Assembly: GCA_947625475.1 (NCBI GenBank)
Contig: CANQOL010000022.1
Coordinates: 1 to 50,441 of the forward strand
From: an uncultured Acetatifactor sp.
GTDB lineage: Bacteria > Bacillota > Clostridia > Lachnospirales > Lachnospiraceae
DNA length: 50,441 nt
Reading direction: 5' to 3'
Below, piece after piece: positions 23,680 through 32,670 of this stretch. A program made the position numbers and the translations under genes. The stretch's first letter is position 1. Every line of letters begins with the position of its first letter. The notes under the pieces were generated by a model. The model was not told the DNA's origin, searched no databases, and saw nothing but the letters and a program-made list of their open reading frames with translations.

Positions 23680-24240
23680 ATGGAATTTTGGAACAAGGTG
23701 AGCAGCACGATTTCCAGCAAGGGAAGGGATGTGGCAAAGAAGGCCAAGGAGCAGGGAGAAATTTTCAGCTTAAAGAGCCAGATCGCCCAGAAGCAGCTCG
23801 AGGTGGAGGAAATCTACCAGGAGGTGGGCAAGTATGTGTATGACAACATGAAGGAGGGAGCCCCCCAGGAGGTGGCCGAGAAGTTTGCCGCCATCGACGC
23901 GGCGCAGGAGGAGATCGCCAGGATGAAGCAGGAGGTCCGCATCCGCAAGGGGATCAGCCTGTGTCCTCACTGCGGCTCCGAGCTCAACGGTACGGTGGTG
24001 TTCTGCCCCTTCTGCGGATTTAAAATGCCCGAGGAGGCGCCCACGGTGGTGGACGACGGAGAAGTCCGGGAGATGGCCCAGGAAGCGAAGGATGCCGCTG
24101 CTGAGGATGCGGAGGAAGTAAAGGATGCTGTGGAAGAGGCCGCGGAGGAAGTAAAGGATGCTGTGGCAGAGGCAGCAGAGGAAGCAAAGGATGCCGCAGC
24201 TGAGGCTGTGGAGGAAGTGAAGGAGGAAGCTCAGGAATAA
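23680..24240 (+). CDS. Zinc-ribbon protein with LEA-like alanine/glutamate repeats
   Basis: Protein of 186 residues. Residues 1-90 form a predicted coiled coil (FSLKSQIAQKQLEVEEIYQEV). A zinc ribbon follows with Cys95, Cys98, Cys109 and Cys112 (CPHCG and CPFCG). The last 50 residues are a repetitive tail built from variants of AEEVKDAVAEAAEEAKDAA, with an 11-residue periodicity similar to LEA/amphipathic-helix proteins. AAAGGAGG precedes the ATG. Similar coiled-coil plus zinc-ribbon proteins are common in Lachnospiraceae, but their function is unknown. It is probably cotranscribed with the acidic protein and is followed by a terminator. Confidence 0.85.
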   Translation: MEFWNKVSSTISSKGRDVAKKAKEQGEIFSLKSQIAQKQLEVEEIYQEVGKYVYDNMKEGAPQEVAEKFAAIDAAQEEIARMKQEVRIRKGISLCPHCGSELNGTVVFCPFCGFKMPEEAPTVVDDGEVREMAQEAKDAAAEDAEEVKDAVEEAAEEVKDAVAEAAEEAKDAAAEAVEEVKEEAQE

Positions 24241-24261
24241 GAGCTTTTCATATAGGGGAGT

Positions 24262-24310
24262 ATCAAAAGAGGCGGCGGGAGATTATCTCCCGGCCGCCTC
24301 TTTGATCTTT
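24262..24310. terminator. Bidirectional intrinsic terminator
   Basis: A long hairpin, AAAGAGGCGGC (24266-24276) with GCCGCCTCTTT (24293-24303), is capped by GGGAGA-TTA-TCTCCC. TTTGATCTTTT follows on the plus strand and TTTTGATA on the minus strand. It serves the zinc-ribbon gene and also contains the end of the convergent PHP gene. Confidence 0.85.
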
Positions 24311-25146
24311 TCCAGCACCTCCCAGGGGACGCAGAGCCCCCCGTACCCGCTTCCCAGCTCCAGCCCCGGCTTGTTGCTTCCGTGGAAGTCGGATCCGCCG
24401 CTGATGAGCAGGCCGTATTTGGCTGCCAGAGACCGGATCCTGCGCTCATCGGCGGGCTTGTAGGTGGAGTAGATGGCCTCGATTCCCAGAAGGCCGGCCT
24501 CCCGGCACTCCCTTATCAGCCCCTCCAGCTTCTCGTCGCTCATGCGGTAGAGGATGGGGTGGGCCAGGATGGGGACGCCTCCCGCCTCTAAGATCATGGC
24601 GACGGCCTGGATCGGCGTGACCTTCTCCCTGGGGACATAGCAGGGGCAGTGATCCCCCACATACCGGTCAAATGCCTCGCTCATGCTGCCCACATAGCCG
24701 TGCTCCAGCAGATACCGGGCGTAGTGGGCCCTGGTGATCACGCGCTCCGGAAAAGCCGCAAGGAGGGCCTCATAGGTGATGTCAACCCCCGCCTCCCGCA
24801 GCAGCGCGCACATCCTTTGGTTGCGCCGGGTGCGGGAATCCACGAATTCCCTCAGGCGAAGGGCAAAGGCTTCGGACCGCCAGTCGATGCAGAGACCCAA
24901 AATGTGCACGTCCCCCTTCTGATACTCTGTGGAAAATTCGATGCCGGGGATAATCTCCGGCACCGGCAGACGGAGGGCTTCTCTCTGCTTCCCGCGCTCG
25001 AATGCCTCATCCAGCCCGTCCACCGTATCGTGGTCCGTCAGGGCGAAGGCCGCCAGGTCCTTTTTGGCCGCCAGATCCACCAGCTCCCCGGGGGAGAGGG
25101 TCCCGTCGGAGCGGCTGGAGTGAACGTGCAGGTCTACCCGCCTCAT
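24283..25146 (-). CDS. PHP-domain phosphoesterase
   Basis: Protein of 287 residues. The PHP metal-binding motifs are clear: DLHVHSSRSDG (His7, His9), LTDHDTVDGL, IIPGIEFSTEY, HILGLCID, LAHPIL, and SGGSDFHG near the C-terminus. This layout matches the YciV/RNase AM group, which acts on 3',5'-nucleoside bisphosphates (pAp) or short RNA 5' ends; histidinol-phosphatase is a less likely alternative. Its ATG overlaps the stop of the upstream ABC-F gene (ATGA on the minus strand), so translation is coupled. The C-terminal codons lie inside the terminator hairpin. Confidence 0.9.
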   Translation of the reverse strand: MRRVDLHVHSSRSDGTLSPGELVDLAAKKDLAAFALTDHDTVDGLDEAFERGKQREALRLPVPEIIPGIEFSTEYQKGDVHILGLCIDWRSEAFALRLREFVDSRTRRNQRMCALLREAGVDITYEALLAAFPERVITRAHYARYLLEHGYVGSMSEAFDRYVGDHCPCYVPREKVTPIQAVAMILEAGGVPILAHPILYRMSDEKLEGLIRECREAGLLGIEAIYSTYKPADERRIRSLAAKYGLLISGGSDFHGSNKPGLELGSGYGGLCVPWEVLEKIKEAAGR

Positions 25147-26786
25147 GCCTCTGCGTCCTCTTCCTCGGTGTTTGCGGTGTAGACGGTGCGTTTGCGGGCC
25201 ATCTCGTCGCTGGCCAGGTATTCGTCGTAGGTGGTCATCTTGTCGATCAGCTTCCCGCCCGGGAGGATCTCCATGATCCGGTTGGCACTGGTCTGGACAA
25301 ACTGGTGGTCATGGCAGGAGAAGAGCACCACACCCGGGAATTTGATGACCCCGTTGTTCAGGGCGGTGATAGACTCCATGTCCAGGTGGTTGGTGGGCTC
25401 GTCGAAGATCAGGCAGTTGGAGCCGCTGATCATCATCTTGGAGAGCAGGCAGCGCACCTTTTCCCCTCCGGAGAGGACCTTCACCTTCTTGACGCCGTCC
25501 TCCCCCGCGAAGAGCATCCGGCCCAAAAATCCCCGCACATAGGTCACATCCTTGATGGGAGAGTAGCCGGTGAGCCAGTCCACGATGGTCAGCTCGTTGT
25601 CAAACTCATGGGTGTAGTCCTTGGGGAAGTATGCCTGGGAGGTGGTCACCCCCCACTTGTAATTCCCCTCGTCCGGCTCCATCTGGCCAGCCAGGATCTG
25701 GAAGAGAGCGGTCTTGGCGGTCTCGTTCCCCCCCACAAAGGCAATCTTGTCGTCCCGTCCCACGATAAAGGAGATATCGTCCAGAACTTTTTCCCCTCCC
25801 AGGGTCTTGCTCAGATGCTCCACAGTGAGCACCTCGTTGCCGATCTCCCTATCGGGCCGAAAGTCGATATAGGGGTATTTGCGGCTGGAGGGCTTGATCT
25901 CATCCAGCTCGATCTTCTCCAGGGCCCTCTTGCGGGAGGTGGCCTGTTTGGACTTGGAGGCGTTGGCGGAGAAGCGGGAGATGAACTCCTGGAGCTCCTT
26001 GATCTTTTCCTCCTTCTTCTTGTTGGCCTCCTTCATCTGCTTGATGAGCAGCTGGCTGGACTCGTACCAGAAGTCGTAGTTGCCGGCGTAGAGCCGGATC
26101 TTGCCGTAGTCGATATCCGCCGTGTGGGTGCAGACCTTGTTTAGGAAGTATCTGTCGTGGGAGACTACGATGACGGTATTGTTGAAGCCGATCAAAAATT
26201 CCTCCAGCCAGGCGATGGCGTCCAGGTCCAGGTGGTTGGTGGGCTCATCCAGCAGCAGGATGTCCGGGTTGCCGAAGAGGGCCTTGGCAAGCAGCACCTT
26301 CACCTTCACATTGCTGTCCAGGTCCCCCATCAGGGAGTAGTGAAAGGCGGGGTCGATGCCCAGGCCGTTTAAGAGGGTGGCCGCGTTCGACTCCGCCTCC
26401 CAGCCGTCCATCTCCGCGAATTCCGCCTCCAGCTCGCTGGCCCGGATCCCGTCCTCGTCGGTAAAGTCCTCCTTGGCGTAGATGGCGTCCTTCTCCTTCA
26501 TGATCTCATAGAGCCGCCTGTTGCCCAGAATGACGGTGTCCATGACGATCCAGCCGTCGTATTTAAAGTGATCCTGCTCCAGGACCGAGAGGCGCTGGCC
26601 GGGGGTCACGGTGATGTCGCCCTTGGTGGTCTCCAGCTCCCCGGAAAGGAGCTTCAGGAAGGTGGATTTGCCCGCCCCGTTGGCCCCGATGAGGCCGTAG
26701 CAGTTCCCCTCCGTAAATTTGATGTTCACGTCCTCGAATAAGGCCTTTTTCCCCACTCTGTAGGTTACGTTGTTTGCACTGATCAT
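25143..26786 (-). CDS. ABC-F family ATPase, YbiT/YkpA-like
   Basis: Soluble protein of 547 residues with two ABC ATPase domains and no membrane helices; ABC-F proteins bind the ribosomal E site. Domain 1 has GLIGANGAGKST and a DILLLDEPTNHLDLDAI Walker B. Domain 2 has a Walker A variant VGGNETAKTAL, in which the usual G-K-S/T is A-K-T, with LSGGEKVRCLL and LIFDEPTNHLDMESI. A linker of about 80 residues with KKKEEKIKELQEF and SKSKQATSRKRALEKI joins them. The sequence closely follows the YbiT subgroup, so antibiotic resistance is not implied. The start at 26786 has GGAG seven bases upstream; an in-frame ATG four codons earlier is possible. Confidence 0.92.
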   Translation of the reverse strand: MISANNVTYRVGKKALFEDVNIKFTEGNCYGLIGANGAGKSTFLKLLSGELETTKGDITVTPGQRLSVLEQDHFKYDGWIVMDTVILGNRRLYEIMKEKDAIYAKEDFTDEDGIRASELEAEFAEMDGWEAESNAATLLNGLGIDPAFHYSLMGDLDSNVKVKVLLAKALFGNPDILLLDEPTNHLDLDAIAWLEEFLIGFNNTVIVVSHDRYFLNKVCTHTADIDYGKIRLYAGNYDFWYESSQLLIKQMKEANKKKEEKIKELQEFISRFSANASKSKQATSRKRALEKIELDEIKPSSRKYPYIDFRPDREIGNEVLTVEHLSKTLGGEKVLDDISFIVGRDDKIAFVGGNETAKTALFQILAGQMEPDEGNYKWGVTTSQAYFPKDYTHEFDNELTIVDWLTGYSPIKDVTYVRGFLGRMLFAGEDGVKKVKVLSGGEKVRCLLSKMMISGSNCLIFDEPTNHLDMESITALNNGVIKFPGVVLFSCHDHQFVQTSANRIMEILPGGKLIDKMTTYDEYLASDEMARKRTVYTANTEEEDAEA

Positions 26787-26953
26787 ATAATTCTCCATTC
26801 TCTTTTCAGGCGTCTGCTGCCCGCTCACCCTATCTATTTTACAGATAATGGGGATTTTTTCAAGAGAAAATTGCGTTCCCGGGCCGGTTTTTGGGGATTT
26901 TGAGAGGGCGGGGGTCAAATTATGAAAATATAATGAAATCGAGGCGAAAGGTC

Positions 26954-26982
26954 TTAAAGGTTTTCTTTTTTTGTGCTACACT
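26954..26982 (+). promoter_or_regulatory. Probable promoter of the ABC ATPase/FtsX operon
   Basis: TTAAAG (26954-26959), a 17-bp T-rich spacer and TACACT (26977-26982), 33 bp before the ATPase start. The match is moderate. Confidence 0.5.
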
Positions 26983-27015
26983 GAGAAGAAGATGTGACAC
27001 AGGAGGAACGGACCC

Positions 27016-27720
27016 ATGGACAGCTTTGTGATCTTCCGCGGCGTAAATAAGGTTTACCGGACCGGTGAAATTGAGATTCCCGCCCTTCATGAGGTGAATT
27101 TTACCATTGAACGGGGGGAATTTTGCGTGATAGTGGGGGCCTCCGGGGCGGGGAAGACCACCATCCTGAATATCCTGGGGGGAATGGATACCCTCACCTC
27201 CGGCCAGGTGTTCCTGGACGGGGAGGAGGTCTCCCGGTTTGGAAAAAAGCAGCTCACGGCCTACCGCCGGCACGATGTGGGCTTTGTGTTTCAGTTTTAC
27301 AATCTGGTGCAGAATCTGACGGCCCTGGAGAACGTGGAGCTGGCGGCCCAGATCTGTAAGGCGCCTCTGGACGCGGCCACGGTCTTAAAGGAGGTGGGCC
27401 TGGAGAACCGTATGGCCAATTTCCCGGCCCAGCTCTCCGGGGGCGAGCAGCAGAGGGTGGCCATCGCCAGGGCCCTGGCGAAGAATCCCAAGCTGCTGCT
27501 GTGCGATGAGCCCACGGGAGCGCTGGATTACAACACGGGGAAGGCGGTGCTGAAGCTTCTGCAGGATACCTGCCGGGAGAAGGGGAAGACGGTGGTGGTC
27601 ATCACCCACAATCAGGCCCTGACGGCCATGGCGGACCGGATCATCACCGTCAAGAGCGGCACCGTGCAGAGCATGGTGAAGAATCCGCACATTGTGGATA
27701 TCGCGGATATCGAGTGGTAG
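27016..27720 (+). CDS. MacB/LolD-type ABC transporter ATP-binding protein
   Basis: ATPase of 234 residues that powers the FtsX-family permease encoded next. Walker A is GASGAGKTT, the Q-loop is FVFQFYNL, the signature is LSGGEQQR, Walker B with the D-loop is [12 protein letters not shown], and the switch His is in VITHN. All are intact, in contrast to the broken ATPase at 2604. It belongs to the MacB/LolD/FtsE clade, which drives efflux, lipoprotein transfer or peptide sensing. It is separated from the permease gene by about 200 bp of purine-rich repeats. Confidence 0.95.
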   Translation: MDSFVIFRGVNKVYRTGEIEIPALHEVNFTIERGEFCVIVGASGAGKTTILNILGGMDTLTSGQVFLDGEEVSRFGKKQLTAYRRHDVGFVFQFYNLVQNLTALENVELAAQICKAPLDAATVLKEVGLENRMANFPAQLSGGEQQRVAIARALAKNPKLLLCDEPTGALDYNTGKAVLKLLQDTCREKGKTVVVITHNQALTAMADRIITVKSGTVQSMVKNPHIVDIADIEW

Positions 27721-27729
27721 TTCCCGCCC

Positions 27730-27766
27730 CTTTCCCCGGGCCGCGCGGCCAGAGGGGAGGGGAAAG
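27730..27766 (+). other. Hairpin between ATPase and permease genes
   Basis: CTTTCCCC (27730-27737) pairs with GGGGAAAG (27759-27766), and the loop contains an inner GGCC-GCGC-GGCC palindrome. No T-run follows, so it may shape mRNA stability or differential expression rather than end transcription. Confidence 0.5.
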
Positions 27767-27771
27767 AGAAA

Positions 27772-27909
27772 ACCGGGAAAAGACAGCCAGGAAAAGACGG
27801 CCGGGAAAAACATCCGGAAAGCAGCAGCCGGGAAAAGACAGCCGGAAAAAGACAGCAGGAAAGCAACAGCCGGAAAAAGACGGCGCCGGGAAAGACAGCG
27901 CCGGAAAGG
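27772..27909 (+). repeat. Degenerate purine-rich minisatellite between two genes
   Basis: About nine or ten imperfect copies of a 13-16-nt unit close to GGGAAAAGACAGCC run head to tail up to the permease ribosome binding site, which itself (GGAAAGGAGGG) looks derived from the unit. Unit length is not a multiple of three and it differs between copies, so it is unlikely to be selected as coding sequence. Confidence 0.75.
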
Positions 27910-27924
27910 AGGGAGTCAGCCGGG

Positions 27925-30900
27925 ATGAAATCCGTTATGTGGAAGACAACCGTACGGGAGATCCGCCGGAGCCTGGGGCGGTACATGGCAATTTTGGCCA
28001 TTGTGGCGCTGGGCGTGGGCTTTTTTGCGGGCCTGAAGGTGACAAAGCCCTCCATGGTGGAGACGGCCGGGGAGTATCTGGACGAGAAGGCGCTGTACGA
28101 TTTCCGGCTCCTGTCCACCTACGGCTTTGAGCAGGAGGATGTGGAGTACTTCCGGGAGCGCTACGGGGTCAGGGCCGCCCAGGGGGCTGTGAGCTTTGAC
28201 GCGGTCTATCTGGATTTTGAGGGAAACGAGAAGGTGATCAAGGCCCACAGCATAACGGACGGGGTCAACGGCCTGGAGCTGACGGCCGGCCGCCTGCCCG
28301 AAAGAGAGGACGAATGCGTGGTGGACTCCCAGCTTTACGGCCCGGACAGGATCGGGGAAAAGATCCGCCTGGCCCAGAGCAACCGGGCGGAGGATCTGGA
28401 GCATTTCGCCTGCCGGGAGTACACCATTGTGGGCATCGTCTCTTCCTCCTACTACATACAGTTTGAGCGGGGCAACACCTCTCTGGGCACGGGTACGGTC
28501 AGCGGCTTTATGTACCTGCTCCCGGAGGGCTTTCACTCGGAGTATTATACGGAAATTTTTGTGAAGCTGGAGAAGGATTTCCCTCTTTACAGCGACGCCT
28601 ACGAGGATTATATGGAGGAAAAGACCGCCGAGTGGGAGACCTATCTGGATATCGCCCTGGACCGGCGCTACGGGGAGATCGTGCAGCAGGCCCAGGGGGA
28701 GCTGGATGAGGCCCAGGAGGAGTTTGACCGGGAGAAGGAGGATGGCTGGCAGCAGCTGGAGGAAGCCCGCCGTGAGCTGGAGGACGCGGAGAAGGAGATC
28801 GGGACCGGGACGCTCCAGATGGCCTCCGCCCGGCAGGAGCTGAACTGGGGGGAGAGTACCCTGGCGGAGAAGGAGGCCCAGCTGGCGGCGGCACAGACTC
28901 AGCTGGACGAGGCGAAGGCGCAGCTGGCCCAGAAGGAGGCCTACCTGAAGGACATGGAGCGGGAGCTGGAAGAGGGAGCGCGCCTGTGGCAGGAGCAGAA
29001 GGACTTTGTGAACGCAAAGAGGAAGGAGCTGGGGGAGGCGGACGCCCAGTTTAAGGGGAAGTATTACGAGCTGGTGCGCACCGTCGACGGGGCCGGGAAG
29101 AAGGTGGAGGATTTCTTTGGCGGCTGGGAGCTGCCGGACTTAGAGCTCCCGGATGTGTCGGGCGGAAACCTCTTCGACCGGGACGTGACGGGCGGGGATC
29201 TCTTTGACCGGGACGTGTCGGGCGGGAATCTCTTTGACCGGGACGTGACGGGCGGAAACCTCTTTGACCGGGATGTGACGGAGGGGGGAGGCCTGCGCCC
29301 GGGCAGGCCGGAGAACGGTTTTGCGGACCGGGATCAGTGGGAGGAACGGTTCCCGGACCGGGAGGGGAGCGGGTCCTCCCATGAGACGGAGGGGGACTGG
29401 CGGGAGGCCCTTACCTCTGTCCGCGAGGGCTGGCAGTCCATGAAGGATCTGCTGCTGAACTGGGAAGAGAGAACGGATCAGTTCCTGGATGAGATTATGT
29501 GGCAGGGGAGCCTGGAGGACACGGTGGCGGTCTACATGGGATACTACAACCAGCTGGAGAACGCCAAGAGGCAGCTGGGCTCCGCCGACAACCAGCTGGA
29601 GGGGGCCTGGCAGACCATCGAGAGCGGGCGGCTGGAGATCGCGGACGGCCGGCAGCAGATCAGGGACGGCTGGCAGCAGCTGGAGGATGCCCAGGCTCAG
29701 CTGGACGAGGGGAAGGCCCAGCTGGAGGACGCCCGCCGGGAGCTGGAGGACTCCCAGGGGCAGGTGGCCCAGGGAGAAAAAAAGCTGCTCCAGGGGCAGA
29801 AGGAGTACGAGGAAGGGCAGGTTCAGTATCAGAGTGCCCTGGAGGAATATGAGAGCCAGATCGGCCAAGCCAGCCGGGAGCTGGGGGACGCCCAGGAAGA
29901 GATCTATCAGATTGAGCGCCCTCAGGGCTATGTGCTGGGGCGGGGCACCAACATCGGCTATGTGTGCTTCCAGAGCGACAGCAGTATTGTGGAGGATATC
30001 TCCAATGTGTTCCCGGTGTTCTTCTTCCTGGTGGCGGCTCTGGTGTGCATCACCACCATGAACCGGATGGTGGAGGAGCAGAGAACCCAGATCGGGACCC
30101 TGAAGGCGCTGGGCTATGGCCAGGGTGTGATCATGGCCAAATACATGATTTACTCGGGCAGCGCGGCGCTGATCGGCTGCGTGTCCGGCTTCCTGGGCGG
30201 GACGCTGCTGTTCCCCCGGGTGATCTGGGCGGCCTACGGGCTCATGTACCGGCTCCCGGCCCTGACCTATGTGATGGACTGGAAGCTGGCGTTTATCTCC
30301 CTGGCGGTGTCCCTTCTGTGTTCCGTCGGGACCACCTGGCTTACCTGCCGGGTGGAGCTTGCCCAGGTGGCGGCCCAGCTGATGCGGCCCAAGACTCCCA
30401 AGGCGGGAAAGCGGGTCTTCCTGGAGTACATTCCCTTCTTCTGGAAGCATCTGGGATTTTTGAAAAAGGTGTCCGTCCGCAATGTGCTGCGGTATAAAAA
30501 GAGATTTTTTATGATGGTGCTGGGGATCAGCGGCTGTACGGCCCTGGTGCTCACGGGCTTTGGCATTGAGGATTCCATCGCGGACGTGGTGGTACAGCAG
30601 TTTGAGGAAATCTCCCTCTACGACATGAGCATCTCCTTCCGGGAGCCTTTGGAGAAGGAGGATCTGGAGGATTTCCTGCAGGAGGCCGGGGACAGGGCCG
30701 CGGGAGCCCTGAGAGTGATGGAGAGCTCTGTGGACCTGCATGTGTCCGGCGAGGCGAAGTCGGTCAATCTGGTGGTGCTGGACGGGGACGGGCCGGAGAG
30801 GGCGGAATTTTTGGACCTGCATACGGCCGGCGGGGAGGCCATCCCCTATCCCGGCCCCGGGGAGGTGGTGCTCACGGAGAAGCTGGCCAGCCAGTACGGC

Positions 30901-31587
30901 CTGAAGGAGGGCGACCAGGTGGAGTTGATGGATTCCGAGAACCGCCTGATCCGGGCGACGGTCAGCGGAGTCAGCCAGAATTTTGTCTATCACTATGCGT
31001 ACCTAAGCCCGGAGACCTATGTCAGGGAGCTGGGGGAGGAACCGGCCTTTAAAAGTCTGTGGGTGAATCTGTCCCCGGAGACGGACGCCCATCTGTTCTC
31101 CGCGGACTGGATGGGCCGCTCCCAGGTGGCCAGCGTCACCCTGAACCAGGATACCATGGAGCGCTTTTCCAGCATGATGAGAAGCCTGGACGCCATTGTC
31201 CTGGTGGTGATTTTGTGCGCGGCGGGGCTGGCGTTCATCGTGCTCTACAACCTGACCAATATCAATATCACGGAGCGGGTCAGGGAGATCGCCACCGTCA
31301 AGGTGCTGGGCTTTTACCGGCATGAGACGGCTTCCTACGTGTTCCGGGAGAACCTGATCCTGACCTTTTTCGGGACCGGGGCGGGGCTGCTCCTGGGGCG
31401 GCTTCTGCACCGCTTCGTCATGGCCCAGATCAATATCGATATGATTGCCTTCGATGTGCGCATCCGGCCGGTAAGCTATCTCTACAGTGTGCTGCTCACC
31501 TTCCTCTTCGCCTGGGTGGTGAACCGCATCATGTCCGTGAAGCTGGAGAGGATCAGCATGACGGAATCCCTCAAGTCGGTGGATTGA
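27925..31587 (+). CDS. Giant FtsX-family ABC permease with coiled-coil ectodomain and LFDRDV repeats
   Basis: Permease of 1220 residues partnering the ATPase upstream. An N-terminal helix (about 14-34) leads into an ectodomain of about 650 residues. Two long coiled-coil stretches (about 245-375 and 540-660, rich in QLEEA/AQLDEAKAQL heptads) flank a middle part. That part contains four perfect-length 10-residue repeats (GGNLFDRDVT type) at residues 413-452. Then come the first three-helix block (about 690-830), a MacB-like second ectodomain (about 880-1070) and a last three-helix block. The architecture is that of the YhgE/FtsX-like Firmicute permeases that may export or act on the cell wall. 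A strong GGAAAGGAGGG site precedes the ATG. Confidence 0.92.
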   Translation: MKSVMWKTTVREIRRSLGRYMAILAIVALGVGFFAGLKVTKPSMVETAGEYLDEKALYDFRLLSTYGFEQEDVEYFRERYGVRAAQGAVSFDAVYLDFEGNEKVIKAHSITDGVNGLELTAGRLPEREDECVVDSQLYGPDRIGEKIRLAQSNRAEDLEHFACREYTIVGIVSSSYYIQFERGNTSLGTGTVSGFMYLLPEGFHSEYYTEIFVKLEKDFPLYSDAYEDYMEEKTAEWETYLDIALDRRYGEIVQQAQGELDEAQEEFDREKEDGWQQLEEARRELEDAEKEIGTGTLQMASARQELNWGESTLAEKEAQLAAAQTQLDEAKAQLAQKEAYLKDMERELEEGARLWQEQKDFVNAKRKELGEADAQFKGKYYELVRTVDGAGKKVEDFFGGWELPDLELPDVSGGNLFDRDVTGGDLFDRDVSGGNLFDRDVTGGNLFDRDVTEGGGLRPGRPENGFADRDQWEERFPDREGSGSSHETEGDWREALTSVREGWQSMKDLLLNWEERTDQFLDEIMWQGSLEDTVAVYMGYYNQLENAKRQLGSADNQLEGAWQTIESGRLEIADGRQQIRDGWQQLEDAQAQLDEGKAQLEDARRELEDSQGQVAQGEKKLLQGQKEYEEGQVQYQSALEEYESQIGQASRELGDAQEEIYQIERPQGYVLGRGTNIGYVCFQSDSSIVEDISNVFPVFFFLVAALVCITTMNRMVEEQRTQIGTLKALGYGQGVIMAKYMIYSGSAALIGCVSGFLGGTLLFPRVIWAAYGLMYRLPALTYVMDWKLAFISLAVSLLCSVGTTWLTCRVELAQVAAQLMRPKTPKAGKRVFLEYIPFFWKHLGFLKKVSVRNVLRYKKRFFMMVLGISGCTALVLTGFGIEDSIADVVVQQFEEISLYDMSISFREPLEKEDLEDFLQEAGDRAAGALRVMESSVDLHVSGEAKSVNLVVLDGDGPERAEFLDLHTAGGEAIPYPGPGEVVLTEKLASQYGLKEGDQVELMDSENRLIRATVSGVSQNFVYHYAYLSPETYVRELGEEPAFKSLWVNLSPETDAHLFSADWMGRSQVASVTLNQDTMERFSSMMRSLDAIVLVVILCAAGLAFIVLYNLTNINITERVREIATVKVLGFYRHETASYVFRENLILTFFGTGAGLLLGRLLHRFVMAQINIDMIAFDVRIRPVSYLYSVLLTFLFAWVVNRIMSVKLERISMTESLKSVD
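29161..29280 (+). repeat. Four 30-bp in-frame tandem repeats
   Basis: Units start at 29161, 29191, 29221 and 29251, each encoding GG(N/D)LFDRDV(T/S). Most differences are silent or conservative, which fits recent duplication plus protein-level constraint. They fall between the two coiled coils of the permease ectodomain. Confidence 0.9.
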
Positions 31588-31617
31588 GAGGGCGGCCGTA
31601 ATTTTTGTGAATATGGG

Positions 31618-31646
31618 TTGTATACAGATATAAAGTTTGCTATAAT
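31618..31646 (+). promoter_or_regulatory. Strong sigma-A type promoter of the CPBP gene
   Basis: TTGTAT (31618-31623), a 17-bp AT-rich spacer and a consensus TATAAT (31641-31646). Confidence 0.8.
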
Positions 31647-31735
31647 GTACAAATAAGATACACAAAACAAAATATTGCGCGGAGCGGCCGGGAGAAGGCC
31701 GGAGAGTCTGGGCGTGACAGGGGAGGTGCGTTTTG

Positions 31736-32647
31736 ATGAGAGCTTTCTGGAACAGAGCGGGCTGGCTGGGAATATGTCTGGCTGTGCTGGCGGCCGGATT
31801 TGCGGTGCAGATGGCGTGCAGCGCCCTGTGTGCGTTCCCTGTCTCCTTCCGGGCAGGCTTGGAGGCCGCCCGGGAGGGGATCACGGATCCGGCGCTGATT
31901 CAGGAGAGAGTCATGGAGCTTCTCAGTCCCATGATGGGCGCGATTGTGCTGGCGTCCCATGTGGCGATGCTGGCGGTGTTCTTCCCCTGGTACTATTTTG
32001 GCTGCGGTGGCCGCGGAAATGTACGCCGGGCCAGGGCCCGGGGCGGCAGGCGCGTCACGCCGGGGTGCGTGCCGGTAATCCTGCTGGTGGCGGAGGGGAT
32101 GTGCTTTTTCTGCAATGCGGTCCTGCCCATCGTCAACGTGGCGGCCCCGAAGCTCATGGAGTCCTACCTGGAGCTGATGGAGAGCTCCGGGATCGTGGAG
32201 ACTGCGGCGGGGAATCTGGCGGCGGTGCTTGTAGCTCCCCTTGGGGAGGAGCTGATGTTCCGGGGCGTGACATTCTGCTACGCCCAGAGAGCGGTGCGGG
32301 GCTTTAAGAGCCCCCAGGCGGCCTTTTGGGCGGCCAATGCGGTACAGGCCTTGTGCTTCGGCCTCTTCCACGGCAATCTGGTGCAGGGCACCTATGCCTT
32401 TGTGATGGGGCTGTTCCTGGGATATCTGAGAAAGCGGTATGAGAGCCTTTGGGCATCCGTCGCGGCCCATTTCCTGATCAACGCCACCTCCCTGTTCCTG
32501 TGGGAGAGAGTGGCGGGGCTTCTGCCCCAGACTCTGCCGGTGTACCTGATTCTGGCGGCGGTGAGCCTGGCGGTGGCCCTCTTTGGAGGAATCCTGGGCG
32601 GCAGCCCGGTGCGCCGGGAAAATCCCCTGACAGGGAGAGCGGCCTAG
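31736..32647 (+). CDS. CPBP-family intramembrane glutamic protease (Abi/Rce1 type)
   Basis: Membrane protein of 303 residues with about eight hydrophobic segments. The active-site motifs are EELMFRG (E-E-x-x-x-R), FGLFHGNL and AAHFLIN, all intact. Family members process CAAX-like or bacteriocin precursors, or give immunity. No peptide substrate is visible nearby. GGAGG lies upstream of the ATG at 31736; a TTG directly before it is not needed. The gene has its own strong promoter, so it is probably a single-gene transcript. Confidence 0.9.
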   Translation: MRAFWNRAGWLGICLAVLAAGFAVQMACSALCAFPVSFRAGLEAAREGITDPALIQERVMELLSPMMGAIVLASHVAMLAVFFPWYYFGCGGRGNVRRARARGGRRVTPGCVPVILLVAEGMCFFCNAVLPIVNVAAPKLMESYLELMESSGIVETAAGNLAAVLVAPLGEELMFRGVTFCYAQRAVRGFKSPQAAFWAANAVQALCFGLFHGNLVQGTYAFVMGLFLGYLRKRYESLWASVAAHFLINATSLFLWERVAGLLPQTLPVYLILAAVSLAVALFGGILGGSPVRRENPLTGRAA

Positions 32648-32670
32648 GGCCCGGCCGGCACAGGATGTAA

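Noticed and set aside
27714..28130. Frame of 138 codons through the purine-rich repeats
   Set aside because: Lys/Gly/Glu low-complexity text produced by the minisatellite; unit length is not a multiple of three, and it overlaps the permease start.
29140..30993. Long minus-strand open frame of 617 codons inside the giant permease gene
   Set aside because: It is antisense to a conserved permease with coiled coils, is His/Gln/Leu-rich as expected from reversed GC-rich codons, and has no ribosome binding site or family motif.
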